A stretch of DNA of 64,000 nt from Bog-756 sp963699085 (GTDB lineage Bacteria; Actinomycetota; Acidimicrobiia; Acidimicrobiales; RAAP-2). The position numbers and the translations under genes are program-made. The notes under the pieces are model-generated. The model ran no database searches, was not told the DNA's origin, and saw only the letters and a program-made list of their open reading frames with translations. Location of the stretch: NCBI GenBank assembly GCA_963699085.1, contig CAVOTH010000001.1, positions 124,001 to 188,000 on the forward strand. The letters are read 5' to 3'. Positions 1-9,020 of the stretch are shown piece by piece; position 1 is the first letter of the stretch, and every line of letters begins with the position of its first letter.

Positions 1-2
1 AG

Positions 3-896
3 CCGAGGACGCGGGTCGAGGTCGACGGTCGCACCCTCAGCCTGTCGCACCTGGACAAGGTCCTGTTTCCGGCAAATGGATTCACCAAAGGCGACCTCAT
101 CAACTACTACGTCCGTATCGCCCCGGTCCTGCTGCCCCACGTGCGTGACCGTCCGCTCACCATGAAGCGATTCCCTGACGGCGTGGAAGGTCAGTCCTTC
201 TACGCCAAGCACCTCCCGAGTCACGCCCCCGACTGGATCGGTCGCGTCGCCGTGCCCGCCGCCGACGGGAGCGATGACATCGAGTACCCCGTCCTGTGCG
301 ATCTTCCTTCGCTGGTGTGGGCGGCCAACCTGGCGTCCATCGAGCTGCACGTGCCGCTGTGGCACGTGGGTCGTCGGCGAAGCCTGCCCGGACCCCCGGA
401 CCATATCGTCTTCGACCTCGACCCCGGGCCGGGCGCATCCGTCGTCGAGTGCTGCCGGGTGGCCCTTAGAGTCGTCGACCGTCTCGGACGACTGGGCAGT
501 GACGCAGTTGCCAAGACCAGTGGTTCAAAAGGTCTCCAGGTGTATGCACGTCTGCCGGCGCGGTGGACGTGGGACCGTTCCCGAACGACTGCTCACGACC
601 TCGCCGACCACCTGGCGACAGATCACCCTGACGAGGTGGTGTCCAACATGCGACGCTCGCTCCGACAACACAAGGTGCTGATCGACTGGAGCCAGAATCA
701 CCCGGCCAAGACGACGGTCGCCACGTATTCGCTTCGGTCTCTACCCGAACCGCGGGCGTCCACACCGGTCACCTGGGATGAGGTGGCGGCGTGTGCCGAA
801 GGCGGCGATCCTTCGGAATTGGTCTTCGGGCCTGACGAGGTAGTCGAGCGGGCCGAGTCGCAGGGCGACCTCTTCGCCGCCCTGCTGCGAAGCTGA
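3..896 (+). CDS. ligD: LigD-type primase-polymerase domain protein, 5' end cut by window
   Basis: The frame is open to the left edge, so the N-terminus lies outside the window; 297 residues are visible. Seen: HLDKVLFP near visible residue 16, the metal-binding DLDPG motif (about residue 138), TSGSKGLQVY and LIDWSQN, in the order typical of the LigD polymerase domain. Family knowledge: this archaeo-eukaryotic-primase-like domain adds ribonucleotides and fills gaps at DNA ends during Ku-dependent non-homologous end joining. No ligase or nuclease domain follows before the stop, so it is either a stand-alone polymerase or the C-terminal part of a longer LigD. Ku is not in the window. Confidence 0.9.
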   Translation, partial: PRTRVEVDGRTLSLSHLDKVLFPANGFTKGDLINYYVRIAPVLLPHVRDRPLTMKRFPDGVEGQSFYAKHLPSHAPDWIGRVAVPAADGSDDIEYPVLCDLPSLVWAANLASIELHVPLWHVGRRRSLPGPPDHIVFDLDPGPGASVVECCRVALRVVDRLGRLGSDAVAKTSGSKGLQVYARLPARWTWDRSRTTAHDLADHLATDHPDEVVSNMRRSLRQHKVLIDWSQNHPAKTTVATYSLRSLPEPRASTPVTWDEVAACAEGGDPSELVFGPDEVVERAESQGDLFAALLRS

Positions 897-1162
897 CCCG
901 AACCGCCGATACGACCCGGGAAAACTGTGGGTACCGCCGATAACGGCGGTGGGCCCGATCGGGCAAGCGCTACAGGAGTCGACTGCACAGCGGGAGTGAC
1001 GGACTGCCTCGAGTTTCCGCGGGGCCTCGGCCCCCGGTCACGCGAAACCGGCGGGCGGGAGCCAGAATCTTTGGGAGAGGCGCCCGGAATCGAACGGCGC
1101 CTGGCCGCGGTCTGGTCCGCATGAACCCGGTCCGTCCCGTCGCTCGATGCATCCGCCACCGA

Positions 1163-1532
1163 GGACTCGAGCGACATCCGGAACCAGACGGACTTCCCGG
1201 CAATGGCGTTCGACGAGATGCCCCATTCGTCGGACAGGGCTTCGACGATTCGCAGCCCCCGACCGTGAGGCTCATTGGGGTCGGGGGACTGCAGTGCCGG
1301 CGTGCCGTCCTCCTGATCGGTCACTGACACGACCATGTGGTCGATCGGTTCGGTCTACGGTGACCTCGAAACCACCGGAGGCATGAATCAGTGCGTTGGT
1401 CGATAGCTCGGACACCATCACCGACACGGAGTCCTGAACCTCGCCAGCCACGTCGGGAATCCTCTCCGCGACGAAACGCCGGGCGTCGCCTACCGATCCC
1501 TCTGCCGACTCGAACGACCGTCGGACAATCAC
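1163..1532 (-). CDS. RsbW-like anti-sigma factor / serine kinase, frameshifted
   Basis: HATPase_c_2 (GHKL) domain of the anti-sigma partner-switching family. The N-terminal part begins at GTG 1532 and holds the N-box ELSTNALIHA. The C-terminal part, with VTDQ, GRGL and the WGI strand, continues in another frame from about 1340. One base gained or lost near 1335-1350 splits the domain. The GTG overlaps the stop of the upstream STAS gene (GTGA), so the two are translationally coupled, as in rsbV-rsbW pairs. The second frame has no stop until 698, inside the opposite-strand ligD gene, so the true 3' end is uncertain; homology ends near 1163. The stretch 897-1162 holds nothing else I can support. 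Confidence 0.7.
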
Positions 1533-1915
1533 GGATCGAGACCGAAATGTTCCAACAGGCCTGTGACCTGCAGCACGCGATGCACGATGGGTGTGACATG
1601 GATCAGTGAGACGTGACCGACCTCGTTCGACACCTGCACCAGCAAGGCAATTCCCGAACTATCCATAAACGTGAGCTTCTCTAGGTCGAAGGTGACATGC
1701 GCCGGCTTGCCGGCAACGTAGGGAGCAATACCCTCTTTTGCAGATTCCACACTCGCCAGATCGAGTTCGCCTGCGAGTCGGATGACGGGCCCCGAGGGAT
1801 CGTCGAGTGTGACCGTGACCTTCACTTCCTGGTGATCCGCTACCACCCTGCAGGCGCTCCGGCGTATCGGAGTGCGTGCCAGCTGGAGCGCCTGGCCCGG
1901 CTTCCATTTGCCCAT
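1529..1915 (-). CDS. STAS-domain anti-sigma factor antagonist (RsbV-like)
   Basis: 128 residues from ATG 1915. The STAS fold is recognisable: a VIRLAGELDLAS strand-helix start and the conserved MDSSGIALL loop, whose serine is the residue normally phosphorylated by an RsbW kinase. The unphosphorylated form sequesters the kinase and frees a sigma factor. The stop overlaps the start of the RsbW-like gene. The start is uncertain: a strong AAAGGAGG lies about 30 bases upstream of ATG 1915 and is better spaced for a GTG in another frame, and the STAS domain itself only begins about 25 residues in. The SpoIIE-type phosphatase at 4294-6004 could complete the switch. Confidence 0.8.
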   Translation of the reverse strand: MGKWKPGQALQLARTPIRRSACRVVADHQEVKVTVTLDDPSGPVIRLAGELDLASVESAKEGIAPYVAGKPAHVTFDLEKLTFMDSSGIALLVQVSNEVGHVSLIHVTPIVHRVLQVTGLLEHFGLDP

Positions 1916-1998
1916 GACCTCCCGATCTTCACCTGCACGTGACGACCCTCCTTTGGGAATTCTGCTTGGAGCTACCTGCCAAACTACCCGTTGAGATG

Positions 1999-2034
1999 GG
2001 AGATCAGCGCTACCAGGGAGATCAGCGCTACCAG
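1999..2034. repeat. 18-bp tandem duplication upstream of the STAS gene
   Basis: GGAGATCAGCGCTACCAG occurs twice head to tail with no spacer; each copy contains the palindrome AGCGCT. It lies about 85 bases upstream of the chosen STAS start, in the gap facing the YihY gene. It could be a regulatory duplication or simple slippage. Confidence 0.8.
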
Positions 2035-2197
2035 TAGGACCGGACGCGATCGTCACGTGGCGTTTGACCTACTCGCCCATTGCCGTCGGTCACGCCGGCT
2101 GGTGTGGGATCGGCACTCCTGGGTAGGACTGGGTGATGCCAGGAACCAGAGGCAGTGGCAGGACGCCGACGATCGGCACCAGCGAATAGGCGATGTC

Positions 2198-3254
2198 GTG
2201 AACGGGCTCGAAAAGTCGCTTCGGCGCGCGAGACGCCGCCCAACAGCGGCACAACGCCCCCGCGTTCCTGATCGGCGTGTTCAAGAAGTACGGGGATGAC
2301 AACGCCGGCAACCTCTCGGTCCAGCTGACCTACGCCATGTTCGTGACGGTCTTTCCCCTATTGCTCCTCCTCGTGACTACCCTCGATCTCGTCCTAGGAG
2401 TTCAGTCAGGGCTCAAACAGGAGGTGCTGCACTCAGCCTTCGGTCAATTCCCGATCATCGGCGATCAACTTGCCCACAATGTCCACGCCATGCGCCGGAC
2501 GTCGATCATCGGCCTCGTAATCGGGTTGGTCGGGGTCACCTACGGAACCACCGGCCTAGCTCAGGCCGGCCTTTTCTCGATGTCCCAGATCTGGAATATT
2601 CCCGGTGCGGTACGCCCCAGGTACGTCGCACGCCTGTGCAGGAGTCTCCTCTTCCTGATGGTCCTCTTCATCGGCCTCGTCGTCACCACCGGGCTGACCG
2701 GATTCGGCACCTTCGGACAGCACAACGAGTGGCTTGGGCTGATCGGAGAAGTGGTCGCCGGGCTGGTCAACGTGGCCATCTATCTCACGGCGTTCCGGGT
2801 ACTCACGCCGAATCAGGTGGAGACCCGGTGGCTGATACCCGGGTCCGTCATCGGCGGAATCGCCTGGACGCTCCTCCAAGCATCGGGAGGATACGTCGTG
2901 GGTCACGACCTCAAGGGAGCCAGTGCTCTCTACGGGATGTTCGGGCTGGTACTCGGACTTGTCGCCTGGATCGCCGTCGGTGTCCAGGTAACGCTCTACT
3001 CGGCGGAGTTGAACACGGTCCTGCACTACCGACTGTGGCCTCGGGGCATGGTGCAGCCTCCGCTCACCGAGGCCGACCAGCGGTCGGTTGCCCTCCAGGC
3101 GACAGAGAACCAGCGTCGGCCTGAACAGAGGGTGCTGACCTCATTCGAACGCCGTCCAATGAGCCAGGACCAGTACAGGGAAGCCGGTTATGGCGAGGAC
3201 GAGGACTCGGAGGGGCTGACATTGACTTCGCCGGGTGGCGACGACTCCGCCTGA
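2198..3254 (+). CDS. YihY/BrkB family inner-membrane protein, N-terminal frameshift
   Basis: Polytopic membrane protein with the YihY/BrkB signature: FKKYGDDNAG followed by a helix rich in leucine, then five or six more membrane segments and a cytosolic tail of about 70 residues. The frame is continuous from GTG 2277. Upstream residues AAQQRHNAPAF in that frame, and VNGLEKS in the next frame beginning at GTG 2198, both match the usual family N-terminus, so a one-base frame change near 2220-2230 probably splits it. If the DNA is correct, translation would have to begin at 2277. The family was once called RNase BN, which is wrong; its function is unknown. Confidence 0.8.
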
Positions 3255-3343
3255 GTCCCCGGTCCCGTTGTCTGGATTCCGTCGAGAACTGCTTCTCTTC
3301 AGCTTCATGGCATGAGTTCGGTGGAGATGGGTATGGCAGGTGC

Positions 3344-4189
3344 ATGGCACTGACTCGACGAATCGCCCGCCCGATGCTCGCTGCAATATTCATCGCTGAG
3401 GGTATCGATGCCTTACGCGATCCGGAACACAAGGCGAAGGCCGCCCAGGCGGTGACGCTGCCATTGGTGGAGTGGATGCCATCCTTGCCCGATGACCCCG
3501 AGTTGCTCGTGCGGGTCAATGGAGCGGTGCAGGTCGGAGCTGGCGTGCTCCTGGCTACGGGTCGGTTCCGCCGCCTCGCATCGGTCGCCCTGATCGGTTC
3601 GATCATTCCCACCACCTATGCAGGCCACCGCTTCTGGGAGGAGGAGGAAGGTGCGGCACGATCCGAGCAGCAGATGCACTTCCTAAAGAATCTCGGTCTC
3701 CTGGGCGGTCTCATCCTGGCGGCATTCGACACCGAGGGCAAACCCTCCGTCGGATGGCGAGCGCGTCGTCGAGCAGCCCGGGTCGGGGCCGCCCTGGCCA
3801 TCGGCAGGGCAGCGGGCTCGTCGTCTGCGAGGCACACGGGGAATTCGGTGGCGGAAGGTGCCTCGGCATTCGCCCGACACGCAAAAGGCGCGGCGATCGG
3901 GGTGGGCGGTCAACTGGACAACGGCGTCTCTCAAACAGCGCGACACGCCCTGGACGGGGCGGCGAGGGCTACCCGCCAAGCTGACGTGACGGCGGCGCAC
4001 CTCGTCGACACGCTGCCCGGGGCGGCGCAGCAGCTGGCCGAGGCGGTGACGCGGGTCGGACAGCGTGCCGCCGACCCGGTCTCACAGACGGCCGCCTCGG
4101 GAGCCGAAGCCGTAGCGCCCTATCTCGCCGCAGGGGCGGCTCGAGCCGGGAATCTCGTCGATCGGGCCCAGGACCTCCTCGAACGCTGA
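3344..4189 (+). CDS. DoxX-family membrane protein with long alanine-rich tail
   Basis: Residues 1-140 resemble DoxX/SURF4-like proteins: an arginine-containing first helix (LTRRIARPMLAAIFIAEGID), a central NGAVQVGAGVLLATGRF helix pair, and HFLKNLGLLGGLILAA. Residues 145-281 form a low-complexity tail rich in Ala, Arg and Gly that is likely soluble and partly helical. DoxX proteins are small membrane proteins linked in some bacteria to thiol or redox stress; the role here is unknown. ATG 3344 follows the weak purine stretch TGGCAGG. Confidence 0.75.
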   Translation: MALTRRIARPMLAAIFIAEGIDALRDPEHKAKAAQAVTLPLVEWMPSLPDDPELLVRVNGAVQVGAGVLLATGRFRRLASVALIGSIIPTTYAGHRFWEEEEGAARSEQQMHFLKNLGLLGGLILAAFDTEGKPSVGWRARRRAARVGAALAIGRAAGSSSARHTGNSVAEGASAFARHAKGAAIGVGGQLDNGVSQTARHALDGAARATRQADVTAAHLVDTLPGAAQQLAEAVTRVGQRAADPVSQTAASGAEAVAPYLAAGAARAGNLVDRAQDLLER

Positions 4190-4293
4190 GCACACATCGC
4201 CGAGTTCCAGTTCGGCGTGCCGACCCCCGCACGGCGACCTCGACTCACCCTTGCGGCAGCGCCTGATCCACGGCGGCTTGGACACCTGAGCGG

Positions 4294-6004
4294 TCAATCG
4301 AGCCAACGGATCGCCAAGATCGCCGTGTCGTCATCGGGAGCTTCTCCGGCGAATGCAGAATCGACAATTCTCGTGAGGAGACCGTCGACCGAATATCCCT
4401 TGAGCAATGCCGCTTGGCGCAGCCGCTCCATTCCCACGTCGAGAACTTCGGTTCTCCGTTCAACCAGTCCGTCCGTGTAGGCGATGAGTGTCGATCCCGT
4501 GCCTGACGGGGATCGTCATCGATTCATAACTCGGAGCATTCAATCCCAGGGGGACCCCCACCGGCATCGTGAGGAACTCGCTCCGGTCATTGTCTACGAG
4601 CAGAGCGGGAAGGTGGCCGGCATTCGCCAATGTGACCCGGCGAAGGCCATTGTCGACAAGACCCACCAGGACGGTTGCGAAGTGTCCGTCGGAACCGAGG
4701 TTGATCTCTTTCGCCGCCATCTCGAGGATTCGGTCCGGGTTGTAGCCGATAGCCGCATAGGCACGAATCGTGTAGCGAAGTCCCGCCATGATGGTTGCGG
4801 CAGCCAGCCCGTGCCCCGACACGTCACCGACGACGAATGCAAACCGTTCATCGTCGATTTCGATAGCGCTGTACCAGTCTCCGCCGACTTCGATACCGGA
4901 CTCCCCCGGGATGTATCGGGCCGCGAGCTCCACCGAATCGATCTTCGGGAGGTCCTTCGGCAACAGTGAGCGCTGCAGCGTCAGTGACACGTTTCGCTGC
5001 TCGCCGTAGAGGGTGCGGTTCTCTTCAGCCAACTCTTCGGCGTACAGCCGTCGCCGGACCAGGCGTTCGGTCATGGTGACCACGACCAGGGTGAAGAGCA
5101 GGCCGACTACGAGAATGCCCCAGGGAAGGAATGCCGACCATGGTCCGGCCAGCGGGCTCCTGGGTGAGATGACAAGGGTCAAGTCGCTGGACCCGAAGGG
5201 TACGACTGCCTTGGAGACGGTGCCGGTCAAGGGCAGGTGGGCCACATTCGTCTCGACAAGGGCGGCGGCGTCCGTCGTCTTACCGAAGTAGATCGCGACA
5301 TCGAGGCCGGCGTCAGGTGAGTTCGACGGGATGACGAGTTTGTGGTTACTCGGCAGGTCCTGTCCGGCGGAGACGACATAGGTTCCGTTCGGTCCCGTAA
5401 ATGACATCAGATAGCCGAAGCGCTGCAAACCCCTGCCGACGGCCCTGGTCGTGACCAGCGACGCGGATCTCGCTGATTCCTCGAAGAGCGCCGAAGCGGC
5501 CCTGCCCGTTGGATTGTTGATGGTCCTGGCCCCAACATGCGCGAGCACTTGAGCACGCCCGTCGGACACCAGAGCGAGCGTTGCCGTCGCAAATGGCCCA
5601 CCAGGTGCCATCGACGGCCCGATGACCTGGTGGAAGGTGGCGACGGGATCTGTCGCTTCGCCCGCAGCTGCGGCTGCTTCACTGAGGCGCCGTTCCAAGT
5701 CAATCGGCGCGATGCCGAGGGCCGAGGCAGTGAGATTGGTCTGAAGGTCTGACAGGTGCTGCTCATCGTGGATGTAGCTGAGTCGCGAGGTGGTGGAGAG
5801 CACTCCGGTCACCACGAGTCCGATGGCGAGAACCACGACACTGAGCCGATGAAGCCTCAGGCGGCGTGGCGATGCCGACGCCGTCTCCGGCGAAGCGTCG
5901 CTGGAACTCAGCTGTCGCTTCACGGGCGGCGGATCGCTGTCGTTCAGCTGCGGAGTCGGTGAGCTGATCTCGAGATCGATCTCCTCACCCAGATCGGACG
6001 TCAT
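4294..6004 (-). CDS. Membrane-bound SpoIIE/PP2C serine phosphatase, frameshifted near C-terminus
   Basis: Layout: cytosolic N-terminus, membrane helix (LSVVVLAIGLVVTGVLSTT), an extracytoplasmic sensor region of about 220 residues, second helix (WGILVVGLLFTLVVVTM), short coiled linker, then a PPM/SpoIIE phosphatase domain with GGDWY, VVGDVSGHG and ANAGHLPALLV. The frame stops early at 4460, but LIAYTDGLVERR and the metal-binding APDDDTAILAIRW follow in the neighbouring frame to TGA 4294. An extra base near 4505 therefore hides the last 70 residues. The phosphatase would dephosphorylate a STAS antagonist such as that at 1529-1915. An alternative GTG start lies at 6043. Confidence 0.85.
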
Positions 6005-6147
6005 GTGACCAAACCCACTTGACTGTCGTTCCCCTCTCGGCACTTCACAAAACGCAGCTCCCGGTTCAATCGAAACCGAGCCGGAGCAACTGTAGAGCTA
6101 TCCAGCACTTTCCTCCTCGCACGCGCTGGGATTGCGTGCCGATCCGG

Positions 6148-7662
6148 TCAAAGGACCTCGGTGGGCAGTGGGCGGGGCTCCGCGTCGGCCGCGTCCACGT
6201 CGTCCGCGATCTTCTGCCCGGGATGCACGTTGATCATGACCCCGGCGGTCACTGCGGCCAGGATGAAGATCCCCGCCGCCCAGGCGCTGGCGGTCGCATA
6301 CCCGTGCACCGTGGCCGTGGCCAGCTCGTGAGCACCGGCCGCGTGCGTGGCCAGGTAGGTCGCCGTTGCCGCCGCCGCGATCGTATTCAGAAGAGCGGTG
6401 CCGATGGACGCTCCGATCTGCTGTGACGTATTGGTCATGGCCGAGGTCACACCGACGTCCCTGGGGTTGGCGTTCTGGGTGGCCGTGCTTATGCAGGGTA
6501 CGAGGGCGAGCCCCAGACCGAGGCCGAGGAGGACCTCGCTCGGCAGTACATGGGTCACGTAGGAGGCTCCGGGGGTGAGCCTGGTGAAGAGGGCGACGCC
6601 GACGGCGGCCAGCAGGAGGCCCGGCACCACGAGATAGCGGGTCCTCACATGAGGCATCAGCCGGCTGGCGATCTGTGTTGCAGCCAACCCGTTCAAGACG
6701 AGCAGGGGCAGGAATGCGACGCCGGTCTTGAGGGGCGAGTAGTGGTCGATCGTCTGCAGGAGGTAGGTGAGGAACAAGAAGGTGCCGAACATCCCGGTGA
6801 CGGCCAGCATGATGGTCAGGAACGACCCGGCCCGGTTCCGATTGCGCACGACGCGCAGCGGAAGGAGCGGATTGGGACCCTTGCTCTGCCACAGGACGAA
6901 GGCAGCGAGCAGGACGCCGGCGAGGACGAGGGCCACGATCACGTGGGTGCTTCCCCACCCGCTCGTGCCAGCCTCACCGAGTCCGTAGACGAGCGAGACC
7001 AGACCGCCACAACCGAGAACCACGCCGAGCACGTCGAGCCGCACACCGCGCACTCCATCGCGCTTCGGGATCATGGTGAACGCTCCGACGAGCACCAGCG
7101 CGGCGATGGGCAGATTGACATACAGGCACCAGCGCCAATCGACGTACTCGGTCAGGAATCCACCGAGGATGAGCCCGAATGCCGAGCCGGCGATAGCGAT
7201 GGTCGCATAGATCCCGAAGGCCCGGCCTCGTTCCCGTGGGTCGGTGAACGTCGACGTGAGAACTGAGAGCACCGATGGCGCCAGCAGCGCACCGAAGAGG
7301 CCCTGCAGTCCGCGGGCACCGATCAACATCAGGGTGGTCTGAGCGGCGCCGCCGATGGCTGAGGCCAGGGCGAAGCCCAGCACTCCCGTCATCAGGGTTC
7401 GCTTGGGCCCGAACATGTCGCTGATCCGCCCGCCGAGGAGGAGGAAGCCACCGAAGGCCAGGGTGTACGCCGTCACCACCCACTGTCGATCAGTGTTCGA
7501 GAACCCGAGTGAGTGCTGTGCCGAGGGCAGGGCGATGATCATGATCGTCGAATCGAGCACCACCATGAGCTGGGCCCCGGCGATGACGACCAGGATCCAC
7601 CAGTGCGCCCGGGTGGCCCCGACAAACTCGGCGTCCTGGTCGGCGCCCTGCAGCGTCGTCAC
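6148..7662 (-). CDS. MFS drug-efflux transporter, DHA2 (EmrB/QacA) family
   Basis: About 504 residues with 14 predicted membrane helices. Motif A-like GGRISDMFGPKR lies after helix 2, and the first helix carries LMVVLDSTIMIIALPS, typical of the DHA2 proton-drug antiporters. Start chosen at GTG 7662 because it overlaps the TetR stop (GTGA), giving translational coupling; the frame stays open upstream but that part is Arg-rich and not transporter-like. The preceding TetR regulator probably controls it. The substrate is unknown. Confidence 0.88.
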   Translation of the reverse strand: MTTLQGADQDAEFVGATRAHWWILVVIAGAQLMVVLDSTIMIIALPSAQHSLGFSNTDRQWVVTAYTLAFGGFLLLGGRISDMFGPKRTLMTGVLGFALASAIGGAAQTTLMLIGARGLQGLFGALLAPSVLSVLTSTFTDPRERGRAFGIYATIAIAGSAFGLILGGFLTEYVDWRWCLYVNLPIAALVLVGAFTMIPKRDGVRGVRLDVLGVVLGCGGLVSLVYGLGEAGTSGWGSTHVIVALVLAGVLLAAFVLWQSKGPNPLLPLRVVRNRNRAGSFLTIMLAVTGMFGTFLFLTYLLQTIDHYSPLKTGVAFLPLLVLNGLAATQIASRLMPHVRTRYLVVPGLLLAAVGVALFTRLTPGASYVTHVLPSEVLLGLGLGLALVPCISTATQNANPRDVGVTSAMTNTSQQIGASIGTALLNTIAAAATATYLATHAAGAHELATATVHGYATASAWAAGIFILAAVTAGVMINVHPGQKIADDVDAADAEPRPLPTEVL

Positions 7663-8306
7663 CGGCTCACCCCCGCCGTCGCCACGGTGGAGGAGGGTTG
7701 GCGTTTGGAGAGGATCCGGTCGACCTGCTTCTGGGTGAGAGGGCGGTGTGGTAACGCTGCGTCGGCCGGGCGCATGCCGGCGATGAGAAGATCGAGATGG
7801 CGCCGCCATCCCTCGGGCGCGTTGGCGCGGGTGGTTTCCAGCACGCCACGCATCGACCACATCACCATCGAAATATCGGTGCTCGTGAGGTCTGATCGGA
7901 CCCGGTCGTGCGCCTGCGCATCGGAGAGGAGCCCGGCAATCACGTCCCGCGCCGTTTTGACGAGGTGGTGGTCGGAGTTCCAGAGCTTGGGAAGGCAGCC
8001 CAGGTGCTCCGCTTGATACGAACTCGCCGCCACCAGGAAGTGCTCGAGACCTGTGCCATCCGGCAACGCTGCCGCCTCGCGGGCCATGGCGATCGTGACT
8101 TCCAGGACCTCGGAGACGAGTGCCTCGATGAGCGCCTCCTTCGAGGCGAACCGCCGGTACAGCGTGCCCATCCCGACGCCTGCAACCCGAGCCACGTCGG
8201 TCACGCTGGCCCCAAGTCCCTTCTCCTCGAAGACCTGGCCGGCAGCCAGCAGCAGCCGCTCCCTGTTCTTCACGGCGTCGCTGCGCATCCGTCGGCTGAC
8301 CGCCAC
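7659..8306 (-). CDS. TetR-family transcriptional repressor
   Basis: N-terminal helix-turn-helix with VTDVARVAGVGMGTLYRRF at about residues 40-58, then a helical ligand-binding domain. About 215 residues from GTG 8306; ATG 8288 is an alternative. The stop overlaps the start of the MFS exporter gene, so the pair forms an operon of the common repressor-efflux pump type. An inverted repeat 40 bases upstream (8346-8361) is a plausible self-regulatory operator. The frame extends another 147 codons upstream, but this part overlaps DinB and lacks TetR features. Confidence 0.88.
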   Translation of the reverse strand: MAVSRRMRSDAVKNRERLLLAAGQVFEEKGLGASVTDVARVAGVGMGTLYRRFASKEALIEALVSEVLEVTIAMAREAAALPDGTGLEHFLVAASSYQAEHLGCLPKLWNSDHHLVKTARDVIAGLLSDAQAHDRVRSDLTSTDISMVMWSMRGVLETTRANAPEGWRRHLDLLIAGMRPADAALPHRPLTQKQVDRILSKRQPSSTVATAGVSR

Positions 8307-8345
8307 AGGGTAGGGCCCGTCTTGCGCGGCTCTCGGTCTCTTATC

Positions 8346-8361
8346 CGGAGATATCACTCCG
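8346..8361 (-). promoter_or_regulatory. Candidate TetR operator upstream of the regulator/MFS operon
   Basis: CGGAG and CTCCG arms flank a 6-base A/T-rich centre, just downstream of a -10-like TACTCTAAA on the minus strand. Position and symmetry suit autoregulation by the adjacent TetR protein; not proven. Confidence 0.4.
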
Positions 8362-8413
8362 TTTAGAGTACCCAGACGCGGAGCGGTCAGTCCATAGCGC
8401 GGGACCAAGGCCG

Positions 8414-8932
8414 TCAGCCCATTGTCTTGGCGCCGTCGATGCTCTCGCGGATGATGTCGGCGTGACCGGCGTGTTGCGCCGTTTCGGCGATGACGTGGAG
8501 CAGGGTGCGTCGCGCTGACCAGCTGGCTCCGGCTTCGAACCACGGGGCTTCGGGCAGAGGACGGGAGTCGTCCAGAGATGGAAGTGAGACGACCAGCTCG
8601 TCGGTCCGGCGTGCCACCGTCTCGTATCGAGCCACCAGCCCGTCGAGCGTCTCGCCATCCATGAGGAAGCTGGCGAGATGACGCTCGTAGGCTGCCGCGT
8701 CCGCCGGACCGATCGCCCGGGGTCCTTCCAAGATGAAGTCGACCCAACGCTCCTCCATGAGCGTCACATGCTTGACGATCCCGCCCAGGCAGAGCTCGCT
8801 GGCCGTGGAACGGAACTCGGCCTGCTCGTCAGTCATGCCCTTGACGGCCCGGAGGAGGAATCCCCGGTGGGTGGCCAGGGTCTCGAGCAGATCGGCACGC
8901 TCACGGGTGGTGGTCTGTGTGTCGTTGTTCAT
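8414..8932 (-). CDS. DinB-family (DUF664-like) four-helix protein
   Basis: 172 residues from ATG 8932, preceded by AAAGGCG. A helical bundle with conserved metal-site histidines in IVKHVTLMEERW and in LLHVIAETAQHAGHADIIRE matches the DinB/DUF664 superfamily, which includes thiol-dependent S-transferases (mycothiol, bacillithiol). The exact reaction is unknown. It is divergent from a WYL regulator across an 88-bp gap containing an inverted repeat, so the two are probably co-regulated. Confidence 0.82.
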   Translation of the reverse strand: MNNDTQTTTRERADLLETLATHRGFLLRAVKGMTDEQAEFRSTASELCLGGIVKHVTLMEERWVDFILEGPRAIGPADAAAYERHLASFLMDGETLDGLVARYETVARRTDELVVSLPSLDDSRPLPEAPWFEAGASWSARRTLLHVIAETAQHAGHADIIRESIDGAKTMG

Positions 8933-8970
8933 GGGATCGCCTTTCGCTTTTGGGGGTACTCGGCCACTAT

Positions 8971-8997
8971 GGACAATAAAGCGGTCACTTTCTGTCC
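8971..8997. promoter_or_regulatory. Inverted repeat between dinB-like and WYL genes
   Basis: GGACA at 8971-8975 and TGTCC at 8993-8997 are separated by 17 bases, centred in the divergent promoter region. Likely binding site for the neighbouring WYL-domain regulator; inferred from position and symmetry only. Confidence 0.4.
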
Positions 8998-9020
8998 GCA
9001 AATACGACATACTCGAGAAT

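Noticed and set aside
698..1162. C-terminal extension of the RsbW-like protein
   Set aside because: The frame stays open but loses all homology and runs 200 bases into ligD on the other strand; most likely non-coding.
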